Shown: one piece after another, positions 1 to 9,541 of the stretch
Numbering within the stretch: position 1 is the stretch's first letter
How the letters are laid out: every line of letters starts with the position of its first letter
Source: JAJRQY01 sp965224435
GTDB lineage: Bacteria; Actinomycetota; Acidimicrobiia; Acidimicrobiales; SZUA-35
Length of the DNA: 64,000 nucleotides
Reading direction: 5' to 3'
Assembly (NCBI GenBank): GCA_965224435.1
Contig: OZ245048.1
Coordinates: 2,976,001-3,040,000 of the forward strand
Translations under genes and position numbers: made by a program
The notes under the pieces: generated by a model
What the model was told of the DNA's origin: nothing
Databases searched by the model: none
The model's input: only the letters and a program-made list of their open reading frames with translations

Positions 1-375
1 CACGGGAGCGTGGCAGACCGCCGATCCAGAATCCGGACCCGATCGGGTTCTGGATCGGCTAGTCGAATGTGGCGACAGTGGTCGCCTCGATCGTTTGTGC
101 CAGGGCGGCGGTCGGTGAACAGACACGTTGGCAACCTATGGGCGAATGGCTTTGCTCCATTAGGGCCCTTGGTCCCTATTTGGGTGAGGCGAAATTCGCC
201 AGAGTGTTCAATGCTCACGCGCCGATAGGCCAATGAACCATTGGCAACGCGAGGCCAAGTCGCTGGAAGATACTTCCACACACCCGGGTGGAGCGGTCAG
301 AGGTGGATCCGCTCCACCTTTTCGCTTTTTGGGGACGAACCCTTACTGCTCTAGATCTCGGGACGTTGTTCCCTA
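1..375. other. Upstream region of the nitrate reductase operon
   Basis: No convincing coding sequence lies here. Short frames exist on both strands but none has a recognisable product or a good ribosome site. The left end holds the inverted repeat listed separately. I looked for an FNR-type TTGAT-N4-ATCAA palindrome and did not find one, so oxygen or nitrate control of the operon cannot be read from this stretch. A promoter for the cytochrome c gene should lie here or just beyond, but I cannot place it. Confidence 0.5.
20..59. repeat. 12-bp perfect inverted repeat with palindromic core
   Basis: GCCGATCCAGAA at 20-31 is matched by TTCTGGATCGGC at 48-59. The enclosed 16 bases contain the self-complementary CCCGATCGGG (38-47). 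Folded as RNA it makes a long stem. No T-run follows on either side. It may be the terminator of a gene left of the window, or a cruciform or protein-binding site upstream of the nar operon. Confidence 0.6.
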
Positions 376-1365
376 GTGAAGCTTCGGTCCTCCGCCAACA
401 CTCTTCAGGTGAGCCGCAATCAGAGACAAGATGCTGCGCAGGCTGGCCCCACCCAATCGCTACCGGATCATTCAATACCGGACCGGCGCTCAGGACGGTC
501 GGCCCCCCGGCAGCACCCATTCCACCTAACCCGATTCTTACCAGCCATGGTTCTCATGGCCAGCGCTGGTGCTGCATTGTTTGCGGTCGGCCTTGTTGCG
601 ACTCAGCAACCAGTCGACGCGCAAGATGAAAGCGGTATCGGCGAAGAGTTGTTCGCCAGCAACTGCGCCTCTTGCCACCAGGCTGGGGGTATTGGTCTAC
701 CCGGCACCTTCCCTCCTCTTGCTGGGAACCCAAATGCGGCGGACCCGGCTTACGTTGCCGAGGTCATCAGCAACGGACTAACCGGGCCGCTTGAAGTCGA
801 CGGTATTAGCTATGACTCGGCGATGCCAGCCATTGGAGCCCTCAGCGGCGCCGATCTGGACGCCGTCGTCGACTATGTCGTACTCCTTGCCGGAGCCCGA
901 GAAGAAGCCGAACCCGGTGATGAAGAGGTCGTCGCCGCTCCAATCGTTGGCGACGTCGACCGAGGACACGGCCTCTTCCTTGGATCTGACCGATTTGATG
1001 AAGGCGGACCAGCTTGTGCTGCTTGCCACACTGCTGGCGAAGTCTCCAACCTTGGTGGTTCCAGCCTTGGGCCGGACCTCACCAATGTGTTGGGCACGCT
1101 CGGCGGGGAGGCGGGCTTTGTGGGCTGGATGGCCAATCCGCCGGCGGAGACAATGGCTCCTCTCTTTGAAGACCACCCCCTAAACGAGCAAGAGCTGGCC
1201 GATGTGGCCGCCTACCTAAACGACACCCCAAATCAAGACAAAGCAAGTGGACCCGACCGCCTACTGCTGGCCTCTCTTCTGGGCACAGCAGTCCTGATCG
1301 GTGGCATGGCGTTCTTCTGGCGTGGAATGCGTCAGACCTACGTCGAGCGACTGAGGAGCAAATAA
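376..1365 (+). CDS. narC: Membrane-anchored dihaem cytochrome c, NarC-like
   Basis: Dihaem c-type cytochrome at the head of the nitrate reductase operon. Counting from the GTG at 376 (329 residues), haem motifs are CASCH at 97-101 and CAACH at 214-218, each followed by a cytochrome c fold with a downstream Met (SAMPAIG; AETMAPL). A hydrophobic N-terminal segment (about 53-75) and a C-terminal helix (about 297-315) suggest a periplasmic protein held in the membrane. The stop overlaps the narG start by one base, so it is translated with narG. In Thermus thermophilus the nar operon likewise begins with a dihaem NarC that works with NarI in quinol oxidation; the same role is inferred here. The start is uncertain: GTG 376, GTG 409 or ATG 547 are all possible and none has a strong Shine-Dalgarno. 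Starting at 547 would leave the signal segment without basic residues. Confidence 0.85.
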   Translation: MKLRSSANTLQVSRNQRQDAAQAGPTQSLPDHSIPDRRSGRSAPRQHPFHLTRFLPAMVLMASAGAALFAVGLVATQQPVDAQDESGIGEELFASNCASCHQAGGIGLPGTFPPLAGNPNAADPAYVAEVISNGLTGPLEVDGISYDSAMPAIGALSGADLDAVVDYVVLLAGAREEAEPGDEEVVAAPIVGDVDRGHGLFLGSDRFDEGGPACAACHTAGEVSNLGGSSLGPDLTNVLGTLGGEAGFVGWMANPPAETMAPLFEDHPLNEQELADVAAYLNDTPNQDKASGPDRLLLASLLGTAVLIGGMAFFWRGMRQTYVERLRSK

Positions 1366-4300
1366 TGACCCAGTGGATTAAAGAGACGGTCGACCCAGCC
1401 GCACGTAAGTGGGAAGAATTCTATCGCAACCGCTTCCAGCACGACAAGCGAGTGCGCACCACCCACGGAGTGAATTGCACCGGTAGCTGCTCCTGGGAAG
1501 TCTTCGTCAAGGACGGGATCGTCACCTGGGAACTCCAGGCCACCGACTACCCGCAACTTGAAGAGGGACTGCCTCCCTATGAGCCTCGGGGCTGCCAGCG
1601 TGGCATCTCCTTCTCCTGGTACCTCTACTCCCCCATCCGGGTGAAGTACCCCTACGCCCGCGGCGTCTTAGTCGACATGTTCCGCGAGGCCAAGAAGGAA
1701 TACCTCGGAGACGCAGTTGCCGCATGGTCCAGCATCCAGGCCGATCCAGAAAAGCGGACGCGCTACCAACAAGCCCGAGGTAAGGGCGGCTTCCGACGCG
1801 TTTCCTGGGATGAAGCCCTGGAAATGGCTGCTGCTTCCACCGTCCACACCATCAAGACCCACGGCCCAGACCGAGTCGCTGGATTCTCCCCGATTCCCGC
1901 CATGTCCCAGGTCAGCTATGCCGCGGGTAGCCGCTTCATGTCACTTATTGGTGGCGTCGTCATGAGTTTCTATGACTGGTACTGCGACCTGCCACCAGCC
2001 TCCCCGGAAATCTGGGGCGAGCAGACCGATGTGCACGAGTCCGCCGACTGGTACAACGCTCGCTTCGTAGCGGTCGTTGGTGCCAACCTCAACATGACCC
2101 GCACCCCGGACGCCCACTTCATTTCCGAGGTACGCCACGCAGGGGCCAAGCTCACGGTCTTTAGCCCCGACTTCTCCCAGGTAGCAAAGTTCGCCGACTG
2201 GTGGATCCCCTCCAATCCGGGCCAAGACACTGCCTTCTGGCTCGCCGTTGACCATGTGCTGCTCACCGAGCAGTACCACCAGCGCAAGGTGGCCTATTTC
2301 GAGGACTACTCCCGCAAGTACACCGACATGCCCTTCCTGGTGGAGGTTGCCGACGGCAAGGCGGGCAAGTACCTGCGAGCAAATCGGGTTGATACCTACG
2401 CCGATGTGCAAAACGGAGACTGGCAGCTCCTGGTGTGGGACGAAGAAGCCAACGAAGTCCGCATGCCCAATGGCACCATCGGAAACCGTTGGGCCGACAA
2501 CTCCCAGTATGAAGACGGCAAGGCTCGTTGGAACCTGGAAATGCATGACTCGGTTCTTGGAACCGATATCTCCCCCGGCATCAGCTTCATCGACAACCAC
2601 GACAGTACTGCCTCCATTGGCTTCGATCTCTTCGGTGAAGGTGGCACGGTCCAGCGTTCTGTTCCGACCCGCACCATCCAGACCAGTGACGGACCAATCC
2701 AGGTCACCACGGTCTTCGACCTGCTCAATGCCCGCTTCGGGGTTGAGCGAGGCCTCGCTGGCTCCCACGCCATTGACTATGACGACGCGACAGCGGCTTA
2801 CACCCCTGCTTGGCAGGAGCAATACAGCGGCATCTCTCGCGACACCGTGATCAAGTTCGCCCAAGAGTGGGGTCGCAACGGCGAACTCACCAACGGTAAG
2901 AACATGATCATCATCGGCGCCGGTGCCAACCACTGGTATCACAACAACCTGCTCTATCGAGCGGGCATTGTCGCCCTGATGCTGACCGGATCGGTCGGCA
3001 TCAATGGCGGTGGCCTAGCTCACTATGTTGGCCAGGAGAAGCTGGTCGCTCACGCCTCCTGGGGAGCTATTGCCTTTGGTCAGGATTGGGGAATGGCGCC
3101 ACGCCACCAGAACACTCCCTCCTTCCACTATGTGCACTCGGATCAGTGGCGTTATGAGCGGGGTTACCGTGACTACGACTCACTTCCCGAGGACCATCCC
3201 GGCAACTTCGATCACACCCTGGATCATCAAGCTCGGGCCGTCCGTCAAGGCTGGCTGCCCTTCTTCCCCCAGTTCAAGGAAAACCCGCTGGCAACCGTCC
3301 AGGCTGCACGCCGCAGCGGTGCCACGACCGACGATGCACTCTCAGAGAACATCAAGGATCGTCTGGTCTCTGGTGACCTCGAACTGTCCATTGACGATCC
3401 AGACGCACCGGAGAACTGGCCACGAACCTGGTTCATCTGGCGAGGCAATGCCATTGGCACCTCAGCCAAGGGCCACGAGTTCTTCATGCGTCACTACCTG
3501 GGAACCACCTCCACCGCCATCGCCCGTGAACCCGTTGACCATGGAGTCACCGAAGTCACCGTTCGGGAAGAGGCCCCCATCGGCAAGATGGATCTGGTCG
3601 TCGACCTGAACTTCCGCATGGATACCACAGCCCTCTATTCCGACATCGTGCTTCCTGCTGCTACCTGGTATGAGAAGGACGACCTCAATACCACCGACAT
3701 GCACTCGTTCTTCAACCCCATGCAAATGGCTGTACCGCCAGCTTGGGAGTCCAAGCCTGACTGGGACATCTTCGTCAAGATCGCGGCCAAGGTTTCCGAG
3801 ATTTCGCCCGGTCACCTTCCGGCCGAAGTCGAAGACGTTGTCATGCAACCACTGGTTCATGACTCACCCGATGAGATCAGCCAGACCAAGGTTGGCGATT
3901 GGACCAAGGGCGAGGTCGAACCCATTCCTGGCAAGACCATGCCCAAGTTCAAGGTGGTCAAGCGCAGCTACCGCAAGCTCGAAGAGCAGATGTCATCCCT
4001 CGGACTCGGTGTCCGCAACAATGGAGTCGGAGCCCACGGTCTACGGGTCCAAGTTGACGACTTCTACGACGAGCTGGCTCGCAAGCAGCCTTATGGGCCC
4101 AGCTTGTCCGGAACCGAAGAAGCACCCCTGCGTCCGACCATGGAACGGGGCCGTGACGTCGTCGAGGCCATCCTGGCTCTCGATCCAGCATCAAATGGTG
4201 AACTGGCCCACCGGGCCTTCATTGCCGAAGAGAAGAAGACCGGGCTAGACCTGACCCATCTTGGTGCGGGCCAGCGCGACACCAGGATCACCTTCCGGAA

Positions 4301-5006
4301 CCTGATCTCCCAGCCTCAACGCATCCTGACCACTCCGACTTGGAGCGGCAAGGTAGCTAAGGGACGGGCGTATGCCCCCTTCACCCTCAATGTCGAGGAT
4401 CTGATCCCATGGCGAACCCTGACCGGGCGCCAGCATTATTACCTGGATCATGAGATGTACATTGCGTGGGGCGAGCACCTGCCGGTGTACAAGCCTCGAC
4501 CAGATCACGCCATGCTGAGCGAGACCGAGGCATCTCTGGCCGAAGGTCAAGACGGTGTGCTGTTCAACTTGATTACTCCGCATGGCAAGTGGTCCATCCA
4601 CTCCACCTACTCGGAAAACGACCGGATGATGACCCTCTCCCGAGGTGGTTATCCGATCTGGATCAACAACAAGGACGCCAAGTCCCTTGGCATACAAGAC
4701 AACGATTGGGTCGAGCTCTACAACGACAATGGTGTCTTCGTGCAACGGTGTGTGACCTCGGCCCGAATCCCAAGCGGAACCGTCTTCCTCTATCACGCCA
4801 CCGAACGCACCGTTGGCGTACCAATCTCACCGCTGAGGAAGAAGCGAGCGGGCATGAACAACTCGCTTACCCGGACCCGATTGAAGCCAGTACTGATGAG
4901 CGGTGGTTACGCCCAATTCAGCTATGCCTTCAACTATTGGGGCCCAACCGGTGTCAACCGAGACACCTTCGTCTATCTCCGCCGCATTGATCGACCCGAA
5001 TACTAG
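1365..5006 (+). CDS. narG: Respiratory nitrate reductase, alpha (molybdenum) subunit
   Basis: Catalytic subunit that reduces nitrate to nitrite with bis-MGD molybdenum and one [4Fe-4S] cluster. It is 1213 residues, the usual NarG size. The N-terminal cluster motif with a histidine ligand is visible (THGVNCTGSCSWEVFV), and the region YDWYCDLPPASPEIWGEQTD holds the expected Asp ligand to molybdenum. The C-terminal molybdopterin-dinucleotide-binding domain is present (HGKWSIHSTY...). No twin-arginine signal is visible at the N terminus, so side-of-membrane cannot be decided from this alone. ATG overlaps the cytochrome c stop (TAATG), and narH follows after 12 bases with GGAG upstream. Intact and full length. 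Confidence 0.97.
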   Translation: MTQWIKETVDPAARKWEEFYRNRFQHDKRVRTTHGVNCTGSCSWEVFVKDGIVTWELQATDYPQLEEGLPPYEPRGCQRGISFSWYLYSPIRVKYPYARGVLVDMFREAKKEYLGDAVAAWSSIQADPEKRTRYQQARGKGGFRRVSWDEALEMAAASTVHTIKTHGPDRVAGFSPIPAMSQVSYAAGSRFMSLIGGVVMSFYDWYCDLPPASPEIWGEQTDVHESADWYNARFVAVVGANLNMTRTPDAHFISEVRHAGAKLTVFSPDFSQVAKFADWWIPSNPGQDTAFWLAVDHVLLTEQYHQRKVAYFEDYSRKYTDMPFLVEVADGKAGKYLRANRVDTYADVQNGDWQLLVWDEEANEVRMPNGTIGNRWADNSQYEDGKARWNLEMHDSVLGTDISPGISFIDNHDSTASIGFDLFGEGGTVQRSVPTRTIQTSDGPIQVTTVFDLLNARFGVERGLAGSHAIDYDDATAAYTPAWQEQYSGISRDTVIKFAQEWGRNGELTNGKNMIIIGAGANHWYHNNLLYRAGIVALMLTGSVGINGGGLAHYVGQEKLVAHASWGAIAFGQDWGMAPRHQNTPSFHYVHSDQWRYERGYRDYDSLPEDHPGNFDHTLDHQARAVRQGWLPFFPQFKENPLATVQAARRSGATTDDALSENIKDRLVSGDLELSIDDPDAPENWPRTWFIWRGNAIGTSAKGHEFFMRHYLGTTSTAIAREPVDHGVTEVTVREEAPIGKMDLVVDLNFRMDTTALYSDIVLPAATWYEKDDLNTTDMHSFFNPMQMAVPPAWESKPDWDIFVKIAAKVSEISPGHLPAEVEDVVMQPLVHDSPDEISQTKVGDWTKGEVEPIPGKTMPKFKVVKRSYRKLEEQMSSLGLGVRNNGVGAHGLRVQVDDFYDELARKQPYGPSLSGTEEAPLRPTMERGRDVVEAILALDPASNGELAHRAFIAEEKKTGLDLTHLGAGQRDTRITFRNLISQPQRILTTPTWSGKVAKGRAYAPFTLNVEDLIPWRTLTGRQHYYLDHEMYIAWGEHLPVYKPRPDHAMLSETEASLAEGQDGVLFNLITPHGKWSIHSTYSENDRMMTLSRGGYPIWINNKDAKSLGIQDNDWVELYNDNGVFVQRCVTSARIPSGTVFLYHATERTVGVPISPLRKKRAGMNNSLTRTRLKPVLMSGGYAQFSYAFNYWGPTGVNRDTFVYLRRIDRPEY

Positions 5007-5018
5007 GAGCCAGTTGTT

Positions 5019-6542
5019 ATGAGAGTACGCGCTCAAATGAGCATGCTTTTCCACCTTGATAAATGCATTGGTTGCCATACCTGCTCCGTCGCTTGCAAGA
5101 ACTTGTGGACGGACCGCGAAGGTGCCGAATACATGTGGTGGAACAATGTCGAAACCCGACCGGGGACCGGCTATCCGGTTGGTTGGGAAGACCAGGACCA
5201 CTACAAGGGTGGCTGGAAGCGGGACAAGAAGGGCAAGCTCAAGCTGACCCTGCATTCCAAGGGTGGTGGAGTGGCCAAGGCCTTCTACAACCCTTCCTTG
5301 CCTGAGCTTGAAGACTATTACGACCCCTTCACCTTCAAGTACGGTGACCTCTTTACCGGCCCAGCCCAGGAGCAGCAGGCAACCGCTATTCCAATCTCCA
5401 AGATCACCGGTCAACCAGTCGAGATCAGCAACGGACCGAACTGGGACGACGACCTTGGTGGATCCGACACCTTTGCCGCCAACGATGTCTCCATGGAAGG
5501 TGTGACCCAAGAGGTCCGAGCCCAGATGGAAGAGTTGGAGCGAGTAGTTATGAACTACCTGCCCCGCATCTGTAATCACTGCCTGAATCCAGCATGTGTC
5601 GGCGCTTGCCCCTCCGGCGCAATCTACAAGCGAGCCGAAGATGGCGTCGTCCTGGTCAACGAAGACAAGTGCCGAGGCTGGCGCCAATGTGTCTCGGCCT
5701 GCCCATACAAGAAGGTCTATTACAACTGGACCACCGGTAAATCCGAGAAGTGCATCTTGTGCTTCCCTCGGATGGAGACTGGCCAAGCCCCAGCATGCGC
5801 CCACTCTTGTGTCGGTCGCATCCGCTATATGGGTGTGCTTCTGTACGACGCAGACAAGATCGAAGAAATGGTATCGGCTCCGGATGATGAACTCCTCCAG
5901 GCCCAGATGGACAACATCCTTGATCCCAACGATCCTCGGGTCATTGCTGCGGCCAAGGCTTCTGGCATTGATGACGGCTGGATGGATTCAGCTCGACGCT
6001 CACCGGTGTACCGGTTCGTGAAGGACTGGGGCCTCGCCCTGCCTCTTCATCCCGAGTACCGCACGGGCGCCATGATGTTCTACATCCCGCCACTCTCCCC
6101 CATTGTCAGCACCATCGAAGAGGGACTGGTCCGCCTGGACCTGCCAAGCGAGCGTCGCGACTTCGAACTGTTGGATGAGCTGGACAAGGCTCGTATGCCC
6201 GTCCAGTACCTGGCCAACCTCTTCTCCATTGGAGACCAGGAGCCGATCCGACACATTCTCAAGAAGATGCTTTCGGTCCGCAGCTACAAGCGCCGCCAAA
6301 GTGTCGACAATGCCGCCACTGGCCAGGTTGATCAGGCAACAATCGACATGTTGGCTGACGCCGGTTTGGATGAGCAGATGGCAGAAGACATCTATCGCCT
6401 CACCACCCTGCCAACGATCGAAGACCGCTTTGTCTTCCCGCCCTACCACCGTGAAGAGTCCATCGAAGAGCTCAACGATCCGTTGAGCGCCAAGGGCAGC
6501 GCTGGCTTTGGCTATCTGGCCTCACCGAAACGTGGCGCCTGA
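5019..6542 (+). CDS. narH: Respiratory nitrate reductase, beta (iron-sulfur) subunit
   Basis: Electron-transfer subunit carrying four Fe-S clusters between NarI and NarG; 507 residues, typical length. All Cys clusters are seen: CIGCHTCSVACKN near the start, CNHCLNPACVGACPSGAIY, CRGWRQCVSACPYK (the Trp replacing one Cys marks the [3Fe-4S] site) and CILCFPR...CAHSCVGR. An AGGAG lies just upstream of the ATG. The TGA overlaps the narJ ATG (TGATG), indicating coupled translation. Nothing unusual was seen in the sequence. Confidence 0.97.
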   Translation: MRVRAQMSMLFHLDKCIGCHTCSVACKNLWTDREGAEYMWWNNVETRPGTGYPVGWEDQDHYKGGWKRDKKGKLKLTLHSKGGGVAKAFYNPSLPELEDYYDPFTFKYGDLFTGPAQEQQATAIPISKITGQPVEISNGPNWDDDLGGSDTFAANDVSMEGVTQEVRAQMEELERVVMNYLPRICNHCLNPACVGACPSGAIYKRAEDGVVLVNEDKCRGWRQCVSACPYKKVYYNWTTGKSEKCILCFPRMETGQAPACAHSCVGRIRYMGVLLYDADKIEEMVSAPDDELLQAQMDNILDPNDPRVIAAAKASGIDDGWMDSARRSPVYRFVKDWGLALPLHPEYRTGAMMFYIPPLSPIVSTIEEGLVRLDLPSERRDFELLDELDKARMPVQYLANLFSIGDQEPIRHILKKMLSVRSYKRRQSVDNAATGQVDQATIDMLADAGLDEQMAEDIYRLTTLPTIEDRFVFPPYHREESIEELNDPLSAKGSAGFGYLASPKRGA

Positions 6543-7072
6543 TGGACAGCGAGCCTCTCCATCCGGCTCTGGCCATAGCTGTTGGTTTTCGCTACCCCCG
6601 GCCAGACTCACTCGAAATTCTCACCAGGGTTGTTGCTCACACCCGTGGTGTCGTACACCGCCATCTTCAACAGTTCCTCAACGAAGTCTGCGTCTTGTCG
6701 CAGGCTGAATGGGAAGAGCTGCACACCTCGACCCTTGATCTCTCCGCCTTGTTTGTGCCCTACGTCGGCCACGTCATGTGGGGCGACAATTACAAGCGGG
6801 GCGAGTTCATGGCCGAACTCAAGGGCGTCATGCGAAACGAGGGGATTGGCCTTGGTGGTGAGCTTCCGGACCATCTTGAACCGATCATGCGCTATCTGGC
6901 AGCCGCTGATTCGCCGCTGACGGAATTGGTGGACGTTCTCCCCGGGGCGATGACCTATATGGAGCAGACCCTCAAGACTGCTTCTCCCCAAAACCCTTAT
7001 CTGCATCTCCTGGCGGCAACCACCGCCTTCGTCGCCGACCTACGGCCTCTCACGATTGGATCCCGCCGATGA
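6542..7072 (+). CDS. narJ: Nitrate reductase assembly chaperone
   Basis: NarJ/TorD-type chaperone that inserts the molybdenum cofactor into NarG and keeps the apo-complex from premature membrane attachment; it is not part of the final enzyme. It has 176 residues and is all-helical in appearance. It carries the family-type stretch FVPYVGHVMWGDNYKRGEFM and a conserved-looking GELPDHLEPIMRYLA segment. It overlaps narH by one base and narI by four (ATGA). The call rests on these motifs and on the operon position. Confidence 0.93.
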   Translation: MDSEPLHPALAIAVGFRYPRPDSLEILTRVVAHTRGVVHRHLQQFLNEVCVLSQAEWEELHTSTLDLSALFVPYVGHVMWGDNYKRGEFMAELKGVMRNEGIGLGGELPDHLEPIMRYLAAADSPLTELVDVLPGAMTYMEQTLKTASPQNPYLHLLAATTAFVADLRPLTIGSRR

Positions 7073-7818
7073 CCAGTAACGACTTTCTCTTTGGCGTCAT
7101 TCCCTATGTGGTCGGGGTCCTGGCCATCATCGTCACCTTCATGCGCTGGCGCATGCATCAGTTCACCGTTTCATCCCTCTCATCTCAACTATTGGAGAGC
7201 CGCAAGCTCTATTGGGGATCCATTCCCTTCCATTGGGGCCTATCCATCATCTTGACCCTCCACTTCATCGCTCTGATCATTCCTCAAGCATTTGAGCTCT
7301 GGAACGGTGCTCCGCTGCGGCTCTATCTTCTGGAGATAACGGGTCTGGCCCTGGGCCTGTGGGCCTTGTTCGGCATCTGTGTCTTGATTTGGCGGCGCTA
7401 TTCGGACCAACGGATCATGAAGGTGACCACCAAGTCCGATCTGCTCGTTCTAGCTGTCGTGCTGGTGCAGATCATCACCGGTGTCTGGATTGCCATTGGC
7501 TATCGATGGGGCTCCTACTGGGGCACTTCTGTCTTTGTGCCTTACGTGCGTTCCCTGTTCTACTTCCAGCCGAAACCAGAACTGGTGGCCGCCCTTCCTT
7601 GGGTGCTCAAGACTCACGTCTTGTCCTTCTTCGCCTTCATGGCGGTCTTCCCCTTCACTCGTCTGGTTCACATCATCACCCTGCCTCTTCAATACTTCGC
7701 CCGTCCGTGGCAGAAGGTTGTTGCCAACAGGACCCCATCCATCCCGGACTTTGAGCCAAACACCACTGGAGGCTCACGAGCCCCTGTCGTTGTTGGCGCC
7801 GAGGACTCCCGGGTCTAA
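7069..7818 (+). CDS. narI: Respiratory nitrate reductase, gamma (cytochrome b) subunit
   Basis: Membrane quinol-oxidising di-haem b subunit, 249 residues, with about five hydrophobic helices. Histidines in helices (FHWGLSIILTLHF; LKTHVLSFFAFMAVFPFTRL; LVHIITLP) fit the NarI haem ligands. It overlaps narJ by four bases. The short C-terminal tail is Pro/Thr-rich and cytoplasmic. Electrons would pass from quinol, or through the NarC-like cytochrome, to NarH. Confidence 0.95.
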   Translation: MTSNDFLFGVIPYVVGVLAIIVTFMRWRMHQFTVSSLSSQLLESRKLYWGSIPFHWGLSIILTLHFIALIIPQAFELWNGAPLRLYLLEITGLALGLWALFGICVLIWRRYSDQRIMKVTTKSDLLVLAVVLVQIITGVWIAIGYRWGSYWGTSVFVPYVRSLFYFQPKPELVAALPWVLKTHVLSFFAFMAVFPFTRLVHIITLPLQYFARPWQKVVANRTPSIPDFEPNTTGGSRAPVVVGAEDSRV

Positions 7819-7886
7819 CGACCACTCTCTCATCAAAACACCCTCGTGACCCGACCCTCGGGTACTGAATAGGAGCAAGCTCAGCT

Positions 7887-9470
7887 ATGGGCAACGAAAA
7901 GTTCAAGAATGGTTCGGCTGCAGGGGACGGGGGTCCTGACGGTGGGCCACCGAAACTCTTGGATCTAGGGCAAGAACGGATCAGGACGCTCCACTACACG
8001 TGGATTGCCTTCTTCATGACGTTCTACGTCTGGTTCAACCTGGCTCCGCTGGCCACCACCATCATCGACACGGTTGATGGGCTGGAGAAAGAGCACCTCA
8101 AGATCCTGGCCATCTCCAATGTGGCTCTTACGATCCCGGCCCGCATCATTGTCGGTGCGCTGATCGATCGCTACGGATCCCGGATTGTCTTTTCCATCCT
8201 GATGGTGGTTATGGCGGTTCCTACCGTCGTCTTCGCTTTCTCCAGCGGCTTTGTCCAGATGCTGATCGCTCGACTGGTCTTGAGCTCAGTCGGAGCTGGT
8301 TTTGTCGTCGGCATCAAGATGGTGGCCCAATGGTTCCCGCCCAAATACATCGGCCGGGCGGAAGGCTTTTATGCCGGTTGGGGCAACTTCGGTTCTGCCT
8401 TCGCCGCCATGACCCTGCCCTGGATCGCCCTGACAGTGATGGGCGACTGGTTCAATCTAGGAGATGACTCCTGGCGCTGGGCCATGGCACTCAATGGTGT
8501 GGTCATGGGCGTGTATGGCGTCATGTACTACTTCTTGGTCAAGGACGTGCCCGACGGAAAGACCTTGCTGAAGAGCCAGAAGGCCCAGCCAATGCTGGTC
8601 AGCTCCTACAGTGCGCTCTGGCAGTACTTGCTGCAATCCATCCCTCTGGTTGGCGCTCTCGGCGTTCTGGCATGGCGAGTTTCCAGTGTCGAGGTTGACG
8701 GCGAGGTCGTGATGTCCAGTGGCATCCTCTGGGCCATCTATGGCGTGCTCACCCTGGTCTACATCGGACATGCCGTTCGCACCCTGCAGGTCAACCTTCC
8801 ATACCTCAAGGCTGGTGTCCCCGAAGATGAGAAGTACCACTTCGGTTCGGTGACCGCCCTCAACTCCACCTATTTCGCCAACTTTGGTGCGGAACTTGCC
8901 GTGGTTTCCATGCTGCCAACCTTCTTCGAGGAAGTCTTCTCCACCCTGACCAACTCCAGTGGCGGACAAATCGTCACCGCCACCGTCGCTGGTTTGGTTG
9001 CAGCATCCTTCGCCTTTGTCAACCTGGTTGCTCGTCCCCTTGGCGGCCTACTGTCGGACAAGTTCGAGAGCCGGAAGAAGACCATGCTGGTTTACATCCT
9101 GGGTATCGGCTTCGGCTTCCTGGGCATGGCCATGATTGGCAAGGGTTCAGGTGACGGTGTGGTAGCCCGTTATGACGGAGTGAGCTGGCTCATCATGGCC
9201 GTGATCATCACCATCGCCGCATCGGTCTTTGTGCAGGGTGCGGAGGGTTCGACATTCGCCATTATTCCCACGGTCAACAAGAAGATGACTGGCCAGATTG
9301 CTGGCATGGCGGGGGCGTATGGCAACGTCGGAGCCGTCATCTATCTCGTGATCTTCTCCCTGGTCGATTCCCGCACCTTCTTCTTCGTCCTCTCAGCTGG
9401 TGCTTTTGCCAGCTTTGCCATCACCTGGGCGTTGATGGAAGACCCCAAGAACTCTCATGCCGATGCATGA
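7887..9470 (+). CDS. narK: Nitrate/nitrite transporter, NarK-type MFS
   Basis: Twelve-helix major facilitator protein of 527 residues in the nitrate/nitrite porter family. It shows the MFS loop motif after TM2 (IVGALIDRYGSRIV), the family glycine-rich signature GNVGAVIYLVIFSL near the C terminus, and a charged cytoplasmic N terminus. It contains an insertion of roughly 100 residues between the two six-helix halves that includes two extra hydrophobic stretches (LLQSIPLVGALGVLAW; ILWAIYGVLTLVYIG), so more than 12 helices are possible. AGGAG is at 7871-7875, 11 bases from the ATG. It is the first of two carriers after narI. Whether it is a proton symporter or a nitrate/nitrite antiporter cannot be told by eye. 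Confidence 0.92.
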   Translation: MGNEKFKNGSAAGDGGPDGGPPKLLDLGQERIRTLHYTWIAFFMTFYVWFNLAPLATTIIDTVDGLEKEHLKILAISNVALTIPARIIVGALIDRYGSRIVFSILMVVMAVPTVVFAFSSGFVQMLIARLVLSSVGAGFVVGIKMVAQWFPPKYIGRAEGFYAGWGNFGSAFAAMTLPWIALTVMGDWFNLGDDSWRWAMALNGVVMGVYGVMYYFLVKDVPDGKTLLKSQKAQPMLVSSYSALWQYLLQSIPLVGALGVLAWRVSSVEVDGEVVMSSGILWAIYGVLTLVYIGHAVRTLQVNLPYLKAGVPEDEKYHFGSVTALNSTYFANFGAELAVVSMLPTFFEEVFSTLTNSSGGQIVTATVAGLVAASFAFVNLVARPLGGLLSDKFESRKKTMLVYILGIGFGFLGMAMIGKGSGDGVVARYDGVSWLIMAVIITIAASVFVQGAEGSTFAIIPTVNKKMTGQIAGMAGAYGNVGAVIYLVIFSLVDSRTFFFVLSAGAFASFAITWALMEDPKNSHADA

Positions 9471-9541
9471 GGAAGCTGCAGTAGATCCAGAAATGCAATC
9501 CCACCCACATTCCCGTCAAACACAAACGAAAGGAGCCCAGC

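Noticed and set aside
1941..2942. 333-codon open frame on the minus strand inside narG
   Set aside because: Antisense shadow of an intact conserved gene; no recognisable domain.
4827..5804. 325-codon open frame on the minus strand across the narG-narH junction
   Set aside because: Lies opposite two conserved subunits and follows their codon structure.
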